A stretch of DNA of 64,000 nucleotides from Desulfobacteraceae bacterium. GTDB lineage: Bacteria > Desulfobacterota > Desulfobacteria > Desulfobacterales > JAABSP01. Where the stretch lies: the NCBI GenBank assembly GCA_011390345.1, contig JAABSP010000015.1, positions 1 through 64,000 of the forward strand, given 5' to 3'. The notes beneath the pieces were generated by a model. It ran no database searches. It saw only the letters and a list, made by a program, of their open reading frames with translations, and was not told the origin of the DNA. The position numbers and the translations under genes are program-made. Shown piece after piece: positions 14,982 to 22,990 of this stretch (position 1 is its first letter; each line of letters opens with the position of its first letter).

Positions 14982-17756
14982 CTATGCGGCTTCTTTCTCC
15001 TCTTCTTCCGGATTCTTCCTCTCCGGATTCCTCTCCCCTTCCTGATCTCTTCGGGAAAAGGTGGCCCATAGCTGGCCGAAAATCAGCGGAATCAGGCTCG
15101 ATCCGATAATGAGCAGCCAGGCCTTCCCCCCGGGATTTACAAGATGGAGTACATCTCCGAGCCACGGTATATAGACGCCGATGAGCAGCAGTCCCGTGCA
15201 TAGGGCCAGAGCGCCCCAGACATAGGGGTTTGTGGTGATGGTGTTGATGAATAGGTTCGATCCCCGCTCTCTCATATTGAAGACATGCCAGAGCCGGCCA
15301 AAGGCCAGGCTGAGAAAGGAGACCGTCACGGCCCCCTCTGTATCCATCCCGAGCCATTTAAAGGCCAGCGCAAACGCACCCAGTACGGCCCCGGCAAAGA
15401 TCAGGCCGTAGACCATGATGGCGACCCAGTGGTATTTGGTGAGGATCGCCTCGTCCGCATCCCGCGGCGGCTTTTTCATGTTCTCCGGATTTCCCTCGCT
15501 CAATCCCAGTGCCAGTGCGGGGAAGACGTCGCCGATCATATTGAGATAGAGGATCTGCAGGGGCAGCAGGGGCAGAGGCGCACCCGCGAGGATGGCAAAG
15601 GCGACGATCATGATCTCTCCCACGTTTCCGGAGAGGAGATAGAGGATGAACCTGCGGATGTTTTTGAAGATGGCCCTGCCCTGTTCCACAGCCACCAGGA
15701 TCGTCTTGAAGGCATCGTCTTGCAACACGATGTCTGCGGCCTCCCGGGCCACCTGGGTTCCCCGCCGGCCCATCGCGACGCCGATATCGGCCTTTTTCAA
15801 GGCCGGCGCGTCGTTGACGCCGTCTCCGGTCATCGCGACGATCGCGCCCTCCTTCTGATGGAGTTCGATGAGGTCAAGCTTCTGCCCGGGGTTGACCCTT
15901 GCAAAGATGGGCGTCTTTACCAGCCTCTTCCGCTCCTCGTCCGAAAGCTTTTCGGGATCACCCAGATCGCTGCCGCGCACCACCATCTCCTCTTCACTCA
16001 GCCCTTCGACAGAAATGCCCACTTTCTTTCCGATGTTTCTTGCCGTTTCCGTTTGATCGCCGGTGATCATGATCACCCGGATGCCGGCCTTATGGCAGGA
16101 TTCGATGGCCTGCGGGACATCTTCTCTTGCCGGATCGAGCATTCCGACCAGCCCCAGAAAGACGAGATCCTCGTAGGGTTCGGCCTCCTTGGATTGGACC
16201 TGCTTTTGCGCTACGGCCAGAACCCGAAGCCCTCCTTTGGCCATCTCATGGTTTCGATCCCGCCACTTCTGCTTCTCCTCTTCGCTGAAGCTCTCGGTTC
16301 CCGCTTCGGTTCTGTAGTTTGTGCAGAGATCGAGTACGGCTTCGGGCGCGCCCTTGACCGCAACCCGGATGCCTTCATCGCCGGTGTGGTAGGTGGCCAT
16401 CATCATGATTTCGGGATCAAAGGGAACCTCCCGCACCTCGGACATCTTTTCCAAAAGCGCGTCCCGCTTCATGCCGGCCTTGGCTCCGGCGATTAAAAGT
16501 CCGATCTCCACCGGGTCTCCGACCGCATCCTCACGGCTTTCCGGCTCATCCTCGTCAATGGAGGCATTGTTGCAGAGGACCCCGACTTCGAGCATCTCCC
16601 GCAGCGGCGCGAAATCCAAAGGATCGACCGACTCCTCATCTTTTGAAAAACTTCCCTCTTCCAGGTTGACCGATCCGTCCATGGCCAGAGCGAACTGCGT
16701 CACCCGCATCCGGTTTTCCGTCAGGGTTCCGGTCTTGTCGGTGAAGATCACGCTGGTGGAGCCCAGGGTTTCCACAGAGGAGAGGCGGTTGACGATGGCA
16801 TTGTGTTCGGCCATCCGCCACATGCCCCGGGCCAGGGCGATGGTCGCGACTATGGGCAGCCCCTCCGGGATTGCCGCCACCGCAAGGATGATGGCGGTCT
16901 GGATGATCATGAAGGTGTCCTGGCCCCGAATCAGGCCGATGCCGATGAGCAGGGCCGAGACCCCGAAGGTGGCCCAGATCAGCCGGTATGCAAGCTTCTC
17001 GAGCCGTTTTTCGATGGGGCTCTCCTCCTCTTCGGCCGCCTCGGCCATTTGGGATATCTTCCCCAGTTCGGTCTTCATACCGGTGGCGGCCACGATGCCC
17101 TCTCCCGATCCCAAGGTTACAAAGGTTCCCTTGAAGAGCATGCTCTTTCTCTCGGCAAGAGAGGCGTCCCCATCAACGGCCTCGGTATTCTTCGAGACCG
17201 GAACCGATTCTCCGGTCAGGGCCGACTCATCGGCCTGCATCCGCTGGGCCTCCAGAAGACGAAGATCTGCGGTGACGATGTCGCCGGCCTCGATCACCAC
17301 CCGGTCCCCTGGGACGAGCTGCTGGGCCGGGATCTTTTTGACCTCTCCGTCCCGGCGGACCTTTGCATCCACCCGGGCCATCTTCTGCAGTGATTCCAGA
17401 GAACGGATCGCCTTCAGCTCCATAACAAAGCCGATGACGATGTTGACCAGAAGCGCGATCAGGATCGCTATGCCGTCGAGCCATTGCCCAAAGAGGAAGG
17501 AGATGACCGACGCGCCCAAAAGGAGAAGGATAATGGGGTTTTTGAACTGTTCGTAAAGGATGGCCGCGGCCGATTTCTGTTTGGCGGCTTTGAGCCGGTT
17601 CTCTCCATAGGTTTTTCGCCGCTCTTCGGCATCGTTTTCACTGAGACCGTTATCCTTTGCATCCAGGGCATCTGTGACTTCATCGACCGATTTTGCCCAA
17701 GGTTTTTCTACGGGAGGGCCGGATTTGGAACCGGATTGCTGCTGTTCGGATGACAT
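14982..17756 (-). CDS. Cation-transporting P-type ATPase (P2A, Ca2+-type)
   Basis: 924 aa from the ATG at 17756, preferred over the ATG at 17771 because AAGGAGAG precedes only the former. Order: cation ATPase N domain, TM pair (about 75-115), actuator with TGES (181-184), TM pair (about 262-300) with PEGLP (297-301), phosphorylation site D340 in DKTGTLTEN, nucleotide domain with KGAPE, hinge TGDGVNDAP, and six C-terminal helices. SERCA-like ion ligands are visible: E in PEGLP, N and E in GNVGEIM (M5), N and D in NMIGD (M6), where Gly replaces the site-II Thr. This argues for Ca2+ or a related cation. It lies downstream of the BON protein gene on the same strand. Confidence 0.92.
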   Translation of the reverse strand: MSSEQQQSGSKSGPPVEKPWAKSVDEVTDALDAKDNGLSENDAEERRKTYGENRLKAAKQKSAAAILYEQFKNPIILLLLGASVISFLFGQWLDGIAILIALLVNIVIGFVMELKAIRSLESLQKMARVDAKVRRDGEVKKIPAQQLVPGDRVVIEAGDIVTADLRLLEAQRMQADESALTGESVPVSKNTEAVDGDASLAERKSMLFKGTFVTLGSGEGIVAATGMKTELGKISQMAEAAEEEESPIEKRLEKLAYRLIWATFGVSALLIGIGLIRGQDTFMIIQTAIILAVAAIPEGLPIVATIALARGMWRMAEHNAIVNRLSSVETLGSTSVIFTDKTGTLTENRMRVTQFALAMDGSVNLEEGSFSKDEESVDPLDFAPLREMLEVGVLCNNASIDEDEPESREDAVGDPVEIGLLIAGAKAGMKRDALLEKMSEVREVPFDPEIMMMATYHTGDEGIRVAVKGAPEAVLDLCTNYRTEAGTESFSEEEKQKWRDRNHEMAKGGLRVLAVAQKQVQSKEAEPYEDLVFLGLVGMLDPAREDVPQAIESCHKAGIRVIMITGDQTETARNIGKKVGISVEGLSEEEMVVRGSDLGDPEKLSDEERKRLVKTPIFARVNPGQKLDLIELHQKEGAIVAMTGDGVNDAPALKKADIGVAMGRRGTQVAREAADIVLQDDAFKTILVAVEQGRAIFKNIRRFILYLLSGNVGEIMIVAFAILAGAPLPLLPLQILYLNMIGDVFPALALGLSEGNPENMKKPPRDADEAILTKYHWVAIMVYGLIFAGAVLGAFALAFKWLGMDTEGAVTVSFLSLAFGRLWHVFNMRERGSNLFINTITTNPYVWGALALCTGLLLIGVYIPWLGDVLHLVNPGGKAWLLIIGSSLIPLIFGQLWATFSRRDQEGERNPERKNPEEEEKEAA

Positions 17757-17789
17757 ATCTCTCCTTGACATTGTCAGGTTTTTTTGGGA

Positions 17790-19334
17790 TTATTGACGAT
17801 TATTTTGAGGGCCTTTGCGGAGCTGAAGCTGGTTTCTCACACGGACCGCACCGCCCTCCAGGGCATTCTCCTTTGCAGCGGAGCGCTCCCGCCAGGAATC
17901 CACGGTTCCGGTGAGGGTGACTACGCCCTCTTCCACCTGGATCTCGACCTGGTCCGCGTCCACAAAGGGGCTCCACCAGAGCTGCTCTTTGATGTCGGAT
18001 TCGATCTCCCGGTCCTCTGCCACCGGCAGATACGCGGGCGGGGAGTACCAGTCGAAATCGTAGATCCGGAAGTTGTCCGTGTAGGGGTTGTGGGTCTGGA
18101 TATCCCGGGGATTTTCGGTCTTGAGGTAGTTGTTGATCTTTGAAACGCCGTAGATTCTGCTGGCGACGTCATCCGCGCGCGCCTTTTCAAAGAGGCTGTC
18201 CACGATTCCGATGAGGGTCACTTCGCCGTCGTAGACCTTTATGGTGATGTCGTACCGGTCGATGTAGGCATCCCGGAGAAAGGCTCTTTTTATCCGGTCT
18301 GCCACCTGCTGATCCGTGGGCGTTTCGGGATTGACCTGGATGTAGTTTCGGACCCGCCAGACCCCGGAGGTATTTCTTGCCACCTCTTCGGCCTCCCGCT
18401 TGGCCGGGAGATTGTCCACTGTGCCGAAGAGCGTCACCTTTCCGTCCACTACCCGAACATCCACCTCCCGGGCCACCACCCGGGGGTTGTATTCGAATGC
18501 CCGGTTGACGGCCTCTTCGATATCGGGATCGGAGCGCTCTTCATAGGAATCATCGGTCGCTATGTTGTCTTGGGCCCACGGGGTGACTTCGAGCCCTTCC
18601 ACGTCCACCCGGTCAACACCCGACACCCAAGCATCCTGCTGGGCTCTGCGCTTTTCGGCAGCGCTCTCCATCTCGCCGGTCAGGATGACTTCGCCGTCAA
18701 CTACACCGACATTGATCCGGGAATGGTCCACCAGTTCGCTCCATGCCAGGCGCTGCCGGACTTCTTCACGGATCTCGCTGTCCGGATACCGTTTCCCCTG
18801 CTCGATTTCGATGCGGTTGTCGATATCCCGGACGCCCTTGATGTTCTGGACGATCTGCCGGGCCAATCGCTTTTTGGCCATGGAATCGACGGTTCCTCCG
18901 AGGGTCACGGTGCCGTTGTCTACCCGGACATCGATGTTCCACTCTTTTGCGGCAGGATCATAGGCAAGTGCTTCCATGACATCGGATCTCAGACCGGTAT
19001 CTGGGCGCTCCCCGGAGCCGCGGACTTCGAGTTCGTTGACTACGGCTTTGACGCCGGCCACGGATTCGGCAAGGCGGGCTGCCAGACCGGCGGCCGCAAT
19101 GTTTCTTACGCTTCCGGAGAGGGTGATGACGCCCTCATCCGATGTCGCGTCGATGCGCCGGGCAGAGACGCCCCGCTCCTCTTCGATCTCCATGATTACG
19201 GCGCGGGCGATGTCTGCGTCGGTGACTTTGTTTCGGTCAGTGGACATCTGGGCCGGCGCCGGAACGGCCGAACCGAAAAGCATCAGGATCAGCAGCAAAG
19301 TGATGAATGGTTTTACGGATAGTGGGTTGTGCAT
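17790..19334 (-). CDS. Exported protein with six BON domains
   Basis: 514 aa. The signal peptide (ITLLLILMLFGSAVPAPAQ) is followed by six BON domains of about 65 residues at roughly 35-105, 115-185, 190-262, 275-345, 350-420 and 440-508. Each has the pattern I-x(3)-V-x-(D/N)G-x-V-x-L-x-G-x-V followed by a helix and a V-x-N segment. BON domains bind phospholipids or peptidoglycan-associated partners and occur in OsmY-type envelope stress proteins; six in one chain is many (OsmY has two). SD GGAGGAATT. The P-type ATPase gene follows 33 bp downstream. The role is probably periplasmic envelope maintenance; the exact function is unknown. Confidence 0.9.
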   Translation of the reverse strand: MHNPLSVKPFITLLLILMLFGSAVPAPAQMSTDRNKVTDADIARAVIMEIEEERGVSARRIDATSDEGVITLSGSVRNIAAAGLAARLAESVAGVKAVVNELEVRGSGERPDTGLRSDVMEALAYDPAAKEWNIDVRVDNGTVTLGGTVDSMAKKRLARQIVQNIKGVRDIDNRIEIEQGKRYPDSEIREEVRQRLAWSELVDHSRINVGVVDGEVILTGEMESAAEKRRAQQDAWVSGVDRVDVEGLEVTPWAQDNIATDDSYEERSDPDIEEAVNRAFEYNPRVVAREVDVRVVDGKVTLFGTVDNLPAKREAEEVARNTSGVWRVRNYIQVNPETPTDQQVADRIKRAFLRDAYIDRYDITIKVYDGEVTLIGIVDSLFEKARADDVASRIYGVSKINNYLKTENPRDIQTHNPYTDNFRIYDFDWYSPPAYLPVAEDREIESDIKEQLWWSPFVDADQVEIQVEEGVVTLTGTVDSWRERSAAKENALEGGAVRVRNQLQLRKGPQNNRQ

Positions 19335-19523
19335 AATTCCTCCGTGGAAGATTCGCGGTTGTTTTACTCTCTTCTTATGGCATGGAAGGGACGGAGTTCA
19401 AAATACGGTCTTTTCGGCATTTTACTCTGGTAAAGCCTGTATATCCGGCAGAACTTCACCCTAAAAAGGGTTCTTATTCCTCGACTTATCAGGATTGAAC
19501 CGATATAGTAGGGCGGTTTTTTT

Positions 19524-19626
19524 GAAAGGACAAAGGACCAAAAGGACGTAAAGGACATAAGGGACAGATGGACCGGATGGAGGAGGCCGGATGAATAGAT
19601 CGGATCAATAGACCGGATGAATAGAA
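19524..19626. repeat. AAGGAC low-complexity array and 13-bp triple repeat
   Basis: 19524-19574 is a run of variants of AAAGGAC(C/A)A, with seven GGAC units at 6-10 bp spacing. It is followed at 19588-19626 by three tandem 13-mers: CGGATGAATAGAT, CGGATCAATAGAC and CGGATGAATAGAA. The last 13-mer contains the ATG used for the Smr gene. The GGAC motif also occurs inside the DUF3999 gene (22474-22565). Confidence 0.85.
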
Positions 19627-19970
19627 TGGGGCAAATGGTGCGGACGGAACTGATAGAAGAAGAATTCATGGAAGAAGAATTCGATGATATGGAACCTGTT
19701 GTGGTGCCGATTACGGATACTTTAGACCTGCATACCTTTCAGCCAAAAGAGGTTTCGGATCTCTTGCGGGATTATTTTGAAGCGTGTATAGAAGAGGGGA
19801 TCTTCATCGTTCGGGTGATTCACGGGAAGGGGAAGGGGTTTTTGAAGAAGGGGGTTCATGGGGCGTTGAAGAAGAACCCCTTTGTGAAGCGGTTTTATGA
19901 GGCGCCGTCCGGCTCCGGGGGCTGGGGCGCGACGATTGTGGAACTGAAAAGGAGCGAGGATACAGAATGA
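19617..19970 (+). CDS. Smr-domain protein
   Basis: 117 aa; the start is uncertain because ATGs at 19617, 19626 and 19635 are all in frame and the leader is repetitive. An acidic N-terminus (EEEFMEEEFDD) is followed by an Smr domain of about 80 residues with DLHTF, V-x-VIHGKGKG and a C-terminal GGWGATIVEL. Family knowledge: stand-alone Smr proteins are small nucleic-acid-binding or nicking proteins related to the MutS2 C-terminus. Its stop overlaps the start of the UDP-sugar dehydrogenase gene (ATGA), so they are coupled, though no functional link is obvious. Confidence 0.85.
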   Translation: MNRMGQMVRTELIEEEFMEEEFDDMEPVVVPITDTLDLHTFQPKEVSDLLRDYFEACIEEGIFIVRVIHGKGKGFLKKGVHGALKKNPFVKRFYEAPSGSGGWGATIVELKRSEDTE

Positions 19971-21349
19971 AAATCATTGTTGCGGGAACCGGCTATGTGG
20001 GTCTTGTCCATGCGGCCGTCTGCTCGGAATACGGTCATGAGATCTATGCATACGATAACGATGCCCGAAAGATCGAAGCCTTCACCACCGGAGAGGCCGG
20101 CGCGATCGAGCGGTATGTCAACGAGCCGGGGTTGGCCGCTATCATCAGGGAGACCCACGGCAGGTATCTCTTCTTCTCCACGGATCTGGAGTCGATCCTG
20201 GAGGGGGCCGATGCGATCTTCCTCTGCCTTCCCACGCCGCCCAATCTGAACGGCTCGACAAATCTGACCTGTTACGATGCCGCGACGCGGCAGATAGCGG
20301 ATGTCGCGGCCCGGCGGGAGGATACCCGGCGACTGCTCTTCATCAACAAGAGCACTGTTCCCATCGGCACTGCCCGACACCTGGAAGGGATTTTGAAAGA
20401 GCACGAGGTAGTGAACTTCGGGGTCTGCTCCAATCCGGAGTTTCTGGCCGAGGGCAATGCCGTGGACGATGCGCGAAAGCCGGACCGGGTTGTGGTCGGC
20501 TGCGATCAGGAGCAGGATTTCAAGATCATGCGCCGAATCTACTCCCAGTTCATCCACCATGTCCGGATCAAGTATATCGAAACCACGCCGGAGACGGCCG
20601 AGTCGATCAAGTATGTGGCCAATACCATGCTGCTCACATATATCTCCTTCTGGAACGGGGTGGGGGCCAAGATCGGCGAGAGCTTTCCCAACGTCAGCAT
20701 CGATGACCTTCGGATGGGGGTGACGGCCGATACCCGGATCAGCACATGGGGCTCTTTTGTCAGCAACGGCGCGGGGGGGAGTTGTTTCGGCAAGGATATC
20801 TCCTCGCTCATCTATCAGTTGAGAAGGGTCAATGTGAACACCAAGATGCTCGAGGCCTCCTACGAGGTGAACGAGTTCCAGAAGATATATCTGGTGGATC
20901 GCGCGATAAACGAGGCCCGATTTGCCTTCAATAACAAGACCATCGCGGTGCTGGGGCTGGCCTTCAAGAAGAGGACCAACGACATGAGAGATGCCTCCTC
21001 CATCAAGGTGATTGAATGTCTGCTGGGGCGGGGGGTCGCAAAGATCCATGCCTATGATCCTCTGGCAAACGAGACTGCCCGGGTCTGTTTCGATCCGGAG
21101 CGGAACATCCTCTTTGAAAAGATCAGCTACTTCGATTCGGCAAAGGCCGCCATCGAAGAGAGCGACGGCCTTTTCCTCTCATCGGACTGCGAGGAGTTCC
21201 GGGGGCTTTCCCGCACCATTGAAGAGACGGTCAAGCCGCCCTATCTGGTCATCGACGGCCGGCGGATGATTCCGGACTATAAGGAGTTGACGGAAAAAGG
21301 TTACACCTATATCGCGGTGGGATGTCAGGCCATGACGCGGGACAACTGA
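19967..21349 (+). CDS. UDP-glucose/GDP-mannose 6-dehydrogenase family protein
   Basis: 460 aa. N-terminal Rossmann domain with GTGYVG (7-12) and acidic D30 for NAD. Central helices contain NPEFLAEG, and the catalytic cysteine C273 is in GAGGSCFGKD. The C-terminal UDP-binding domain includes GLAFKKRTNDMRDAS. It oxidises a nucleotide sugar to a uronic acid for polysaccharide synthesis. The Pro that normally follows the catalytic segment (CFPKD) is Gly here. The last eight codons fall within a 68-bp tandem duplication, so the natural C-terminus may have been altered. No glycosyltransferases are nearby. Confidence 0.92.
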   Translation: MKIIVAGTGYVGLVHAAVCSEYGHEIYAYDNDARKIEAFTTGEAGAIERYVNEPGLAAIIRETHGRYLFFSTDLESILEGADAIFLCLPTPPNLNGSTNLTCYDAATRQIADVAARREDTRRLLFINKSTVPIGTARHLEGILKEHEVVNFGVCSNPEFLAEGNAVDDARKPDRVVVGCDQEQDFKIMRRIYSQFIHHVRIKYIETTPETAESIKYVANTMLLTYISFWNGVGAKIGESFPNVSIDDLRMGVTADTRISTWGSFVSNGAGGSCFGKDISSLIYQLRRVNVNTKMLEASYEVNEFQKIYLVDRAINEARFAFNNKTIAVLGLAFKKRTNDMRDASSIKVIECLLGRGVAKIHAYDPLANETARVCFDPERNILFEKISYFDSAKAAIEESDGLFLSSDCEEFRGLSRTIEETVKPPYLVIDGRRMIPDYKELTEKGYTYIAVGCQAMTRDN

Positions 21350-21477
21350 GTCTCGTCTATCCCTTGTCGGTCTCCATGATCCGGTAGAGGCGCCAGGCCA
21401 TGAGGCTGGACAACTGCGTCTCGTCTATCCTTTCTCGGTCTCCATCATCCGGTAGAGGCGCCAGGCCATAAAGCCGG
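21326..21477. repeat. 68-bp tandem duplication at the ugd/DUF3999 junction
   Basis: CAGGCCATGA..GGACAACTG.GTCTCGTCTATCC.TT.TCGGTCTCCAT.ATCCGGTAGAGGCGC starts at 21326 and again at 21394, and a third start of the unit is at 21462 (offset 68 each). The copies differ at only a few positions. The right copy encodes the true C-terminus of the DUF3999 protein on the minus strand (YRMMETEKG-stop). The left copy encodes the same tail (YRIMETDKG-stop) detached beyond the gene and overlaps the end of the dehydrogenase gene. Confidence 0.9.
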
Positions 21478-22990
21478 CCCCGGCCACTCCAATGATCAGA
21501 ATGGCCCAGAGGGTCCACTTCCGCCAGGGCAGGGGGCCCGGTTTTGGTGCAAGCGCGGCCTCTCCGCCCAATTCCACAATTCCCCCGATCCGAACCGGGG
21601 CAGGGGAAACAGCCTGTCCCCCTTTCTCCAGGGCGTCGAGCAGCAGGCTGAGAGGAGCTTCCCCGACATCGGCAGCCCGGCTGCCGTAGGCAAGGCGAAA
21701 GGGGGGCCTGCCCTGCGCGATAAAGGCGATCTCATGGGGAAGATAGCCGATCTCCAGCTCGGGAATCTCTTCGAAATCCCGGGCCGGATGGGAAAGCACG
21801 ATGCGCCAGTACCTATCCGGAGTCGCTGAGATGCGGACCGGATCGCTCTGAAGCCGGGATTCAGGATTTTGAATCCGCCCCACGTTCAGCCGGTAGAAAA
21901 GGCCGCTGCTTCGCAGCTTCCATGAAGTCTCTGCATTCTCTCTCGACAGGATCTCGGCCTGAGCCAGGGAATTGGGCTCTTTAAAATGGAGATCGAGCCG
22001 ATCGACCGGAAAGAGGCCGCTGGTCTCATATTCGTAAATACCGGGCTTTCCCGGAACCGCCGGAACCGCCTGCCCCGCTATCCGCATCCAACGCCGATCA
22101 GGCTCCTGCCGCAGTCCGGAAGGAATTGCGCTGATGCGGCTGATCATCACTCCCTCTTTCCCGGCCGGCCATAGGATCTTCAGGTATTTCACACCGGTTC
22201 CCCCCGGAATCGGAATCCGATGCTCCGCAAGGCGATGCCCCCTGTAATTCATATCCGCAAGCGTAGCATTCTGGTTCAGCATCCGCCAACGGGTCAAGTC
22301 ATCGCTGCCTTCCACGGAGACAGTGCTGATAAAAGCCTCCCCGGCCCCGAACCACCGGATCTCCAACGCATCGATTCCGCCATCCAGCCGGCTCGCATCG
22401 GCCAAATAGGCGTAAAGCACTTTCTCCTTAGGGCTTTCCACCCCTTCGATCTCATCTTCTCCAATTACATCTCCGGTCCCTTCTTGGCCCCCAGTCCTTT
22501 GAGTCCCTTGGGTCCCTTCTTCGCGCCCGGTCCTTTGAGTCCTTTTCGTCCTTTTGGTCCTTTCCTCCGTTTCCCTGAAACTCGGCCCCTTCACCCTTCG
22601 AAGAATTGCACCCGCGCTGTCAGTCCCAAAAAGAAAGAGAATCTCCCCCTTCCCTTCGGAAGCGCTCTCATAGAGCGGAAAAAAGGGCAGTTCCACCGGC
22701 TCCTGCCGAACCAGCAAATTCCGGGGCCGCCGAACCGCATGAGAGAGCATCCGCCCCTCTGCATCGAAAATCGCCACATCCAAAAGATCCTTCTGCAAAA
22801 CCCCCTGATACACCGTCTCCGGAACCGCCAGACCATATATCGGCCCCGTCCCCTCCGGCTCCAGCAGAAGCCCATCGGCAAAATCTTCGGGCTTAAGCCC
22901 TTGGGCAAAACCGACACCCGCCCATGTCACAAGGCAGATCAAAAAAGAAAACAACCCAACCCTAAAGCCAATAATAACGGCTCTTATCAT
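21425..22990 (-). CDS. DUF3999-like exported membrane-anchored protein
   Basis: 521 aa. The signal peptide or first helix lies at about 8-29. A large, mostly beta extracytoplasmic region follows, and a C-terminal helix (about 488-510, WTLWAILIIGVAGAGFMAW) with a short cytoplasmic tail ends the protein. A low-complexity T/R/K/G-rich stretch at about 143-172 is encoded by the GGAC repeat array and is probably a disordered insertion. The start overlaps the stop of the DUF2339 gene by 4 bp. From general knowledge, DUF3999 genes often follow DUF2339 genes, which supports the assignment. Function unknown; envelope assembly or a membrane complex with DUF2339 is the natural guess. Confidence 0.8.
   Translation of the reverse strand: MIRAVIIGFRVGLFSFLICLVTWAGVGFAQGLKPEDFADGLLLEPEGTGPIYGLAVPETVYQGVLQKDLLDVAIFDAEGRMLSHAVRRPRNLLVRQEPVELPFFPLYESASEGKGEILFLFGTDSAGAILRRVKGPSFRETEERTKRTKRTQRTGREEGTQGTQRTGGQEGTGDVIGEDEIEGVESPKEKVLYAYLADASRLDGGIDALEIRWFGAGEAFISTVSVEGSDDLTRWRMLNQNATLADMNYRGHRLAEHRIPIPGGTGVKYLKILWPAGKEGVMISRISAIPSGLRQEPDRRWMRIAGQAVPAVPGKPGIYEYETSGLFPVDRLDLHFKEPNSLAQAEILSRENAETSWKLRSSGLFYRLNVGRIQNPESRLQSDPVRISATPDRYWRIVLSHPARDFEEIPELEIGYLPHEIAFIAQGRPPFRLAYGSRAADVGEAPLSLLLDALEKGGQAVSPAPVRIGGIVELGGEAALAPKPGPLPWRKWTLWAILIIGVAGAGFMAWRLYRMMETEKG
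22474..22565. repeat. GGAC/GTCC low-complexity array inside the DUF3999 gene
   Basis: On the plus strand, variants of GTCCTTTTGGTCC and GTCCCTTGGGTCC repeat across about 90 bp. The array is read in frame on the minus strand as KRTKRTQRTG...GTQGTQRTGG. It is the same motif as the intergenic array at 19524-19574, here tolerated inside a coding sequence. Confidence 0.85.

Noticed and set aside
19364-19669. Minus-strand ORF of 101 codons across the repeat region upstream of smr
   Set aside because: It spans low-complexity repeats and the start of the Smr gene and has no recognisable features.
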